DNA from: Actinomycetales bacterium
Lineage (GTDB): Bacteria; Actinomycetota; Actinomycetes; Actinomycetales; Dermabacteraceae
NCBI GenBank assembly: GCA_012799425.1
Contig: JAAZLF010000589.1
Location: 1 to 5,045 of the forward strand
Length of the DNA: 5,045 bases
Reading direction: 5' to 3'
The position numbers were made by a program, and so were the translations under genes. Below the pieces are notes generated by a model. That model was given only the letters and a program-made list of their open reading frames with translations. It had not been told where the DNA came from and did no database searches. Shown piece after piece: positions 1 through 5,045 of this stretch (position 1 is the stretch's first letter; every line of letters begins with the position of its first letter).

Positions 1-3927
<3,927 letters not shown>

Positions 3928-3931
3928 GCTC

Positions 3932-3970
3932 CCGCCCGTCCGGCCCGGGCGGCGCGCAGCGTCGCCCGGG
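3932..3970 (+). terminator. Overlapping GC-rich hairpins after guaB1, possible terminator
   Basis: Starting 5 nt after the guaB1 stop, CCGCCCG (3932-3938) pairs with CGGGCGG (3946-3952) around a 7-nt loop. Alternatively CCCGGGCG (3944-3951) pairs with CGCCCGGG (3963-3970) around an 11-nt loop. The two stems share bases and exclude each other. No T tract follows either, so any termination would be of the T-less kind often proposed in actinobacteria. Confidence 0.4.
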
Positions 3971-3995
3971 GTGTCGGCGGCCGCATCGTGCCAGG

Positions 3996-4001
3996 TAGGA
4001 T
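3996..4001 (+). promoter_or_regulatory. Candidate -10 element of galE (leaderless, or an AGGA ribosome site)
   Basis: TAGGAT fits TAnnnT and lies exactly six bases before the ATG at 4008. It is the same hexamer as in front of the LCP gene. Its AGGA (3997-4000) could alternatively be a Shine-Dalgarno sequence 7 nt from the ATG. No convincing -35 box is seen. The TAG at 3996-3998 is in frame with galE, so the start cannot lie further upstream. Confidence 0.5.
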
Positions 4002-4007
4002 CGCCTC

Positions 4008-5006
<999 letters not shown>

Positions 5007-5010
5007 CCCC

Positions 5011-5045
5011 GGGCCTGCCGGGCCTGCCGGGCCTGCCGGGCCTGC
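5011..5045. repeat. Perfect 9-bp tandem repeat after galE, cut by window edge
   Basis: The unit GGGCCTGCC occurs 3.9 times without a mismatch from 5011 to the last base, starting 4 bp after the galE stop; the true copy number is unknown. CCCGG (5008-5012) can pair with CCGGG (5018-5022) around a 5-nt loop, and similar small stems recur with each unit, so the array may also help end galE transcription. Nine is a multiple of three, so if it reaches into a neighbouring gene it would add tripeptides. Confidence 0.9.

Overview
The window is very GC-rich, with G or C in most third codon positions, and all three genes look actinobacterial. The proteins fit a Micrococcales-type organism, perhaps a Brachybacterium-like Dermabacteraceae member. 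That placement is an impression from protein style and has not been tested by a search.

Layout: positions 1-2372 (minus strand) hold most of one large gene for a LytR-CpsA-Psr (LCP) family membrane enzyme. Its C-terminus runs off the left edge. The frame is open for 790 codons and encodes a very long, low-complexity Pro/Ala/Ser/Glu-rich N-terminal tail (about 345 residues), three membrane helices and a complete-looking LCP catalytic domain. Positions 2373-2466 form a 94-bp divergent intergenic region with one candidate promoter for each direction and a short palindrome. Positions 2467-3927 (plus) encode GuaB1, a CBS-domain member of the IMP dehydrogenase/GMP reductase family. Positions 3928-4007 hold hairpin-forming sequence and a promoter. 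Positions 4008-5006 (plus) encode a UDP-glucose 4-epimerase (GalE). The window ends in a 9-bp tandem repeat (5011-5045) that is cut by the edge.

Working together: LCP enzymes transfer undecaprenyl-linked glycopolymers to peptidoglycan, and GalE makes UDP-galactose, a common precursor for such polymers, so a cell-envelope link between the outer two genes is plausible. GuaB1 belongs to purine salvage and has no obvious tie to them. Each gene appears to have its own promoter, so this is probably a set of single-gene units and not an operon.

The most notable patterns are: TAnnnT -10 elements placed 6-7 nt before the start codon of all three genes, suggesting leaderless mRNAs; a perfectly conserved ten-residue motif occurring twice in the disordered LCP tail despite synonymous divergence; and the 9-bp tandem repeat behind galE. 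I do not see a clearly new biological system here. The genes belong to known families.
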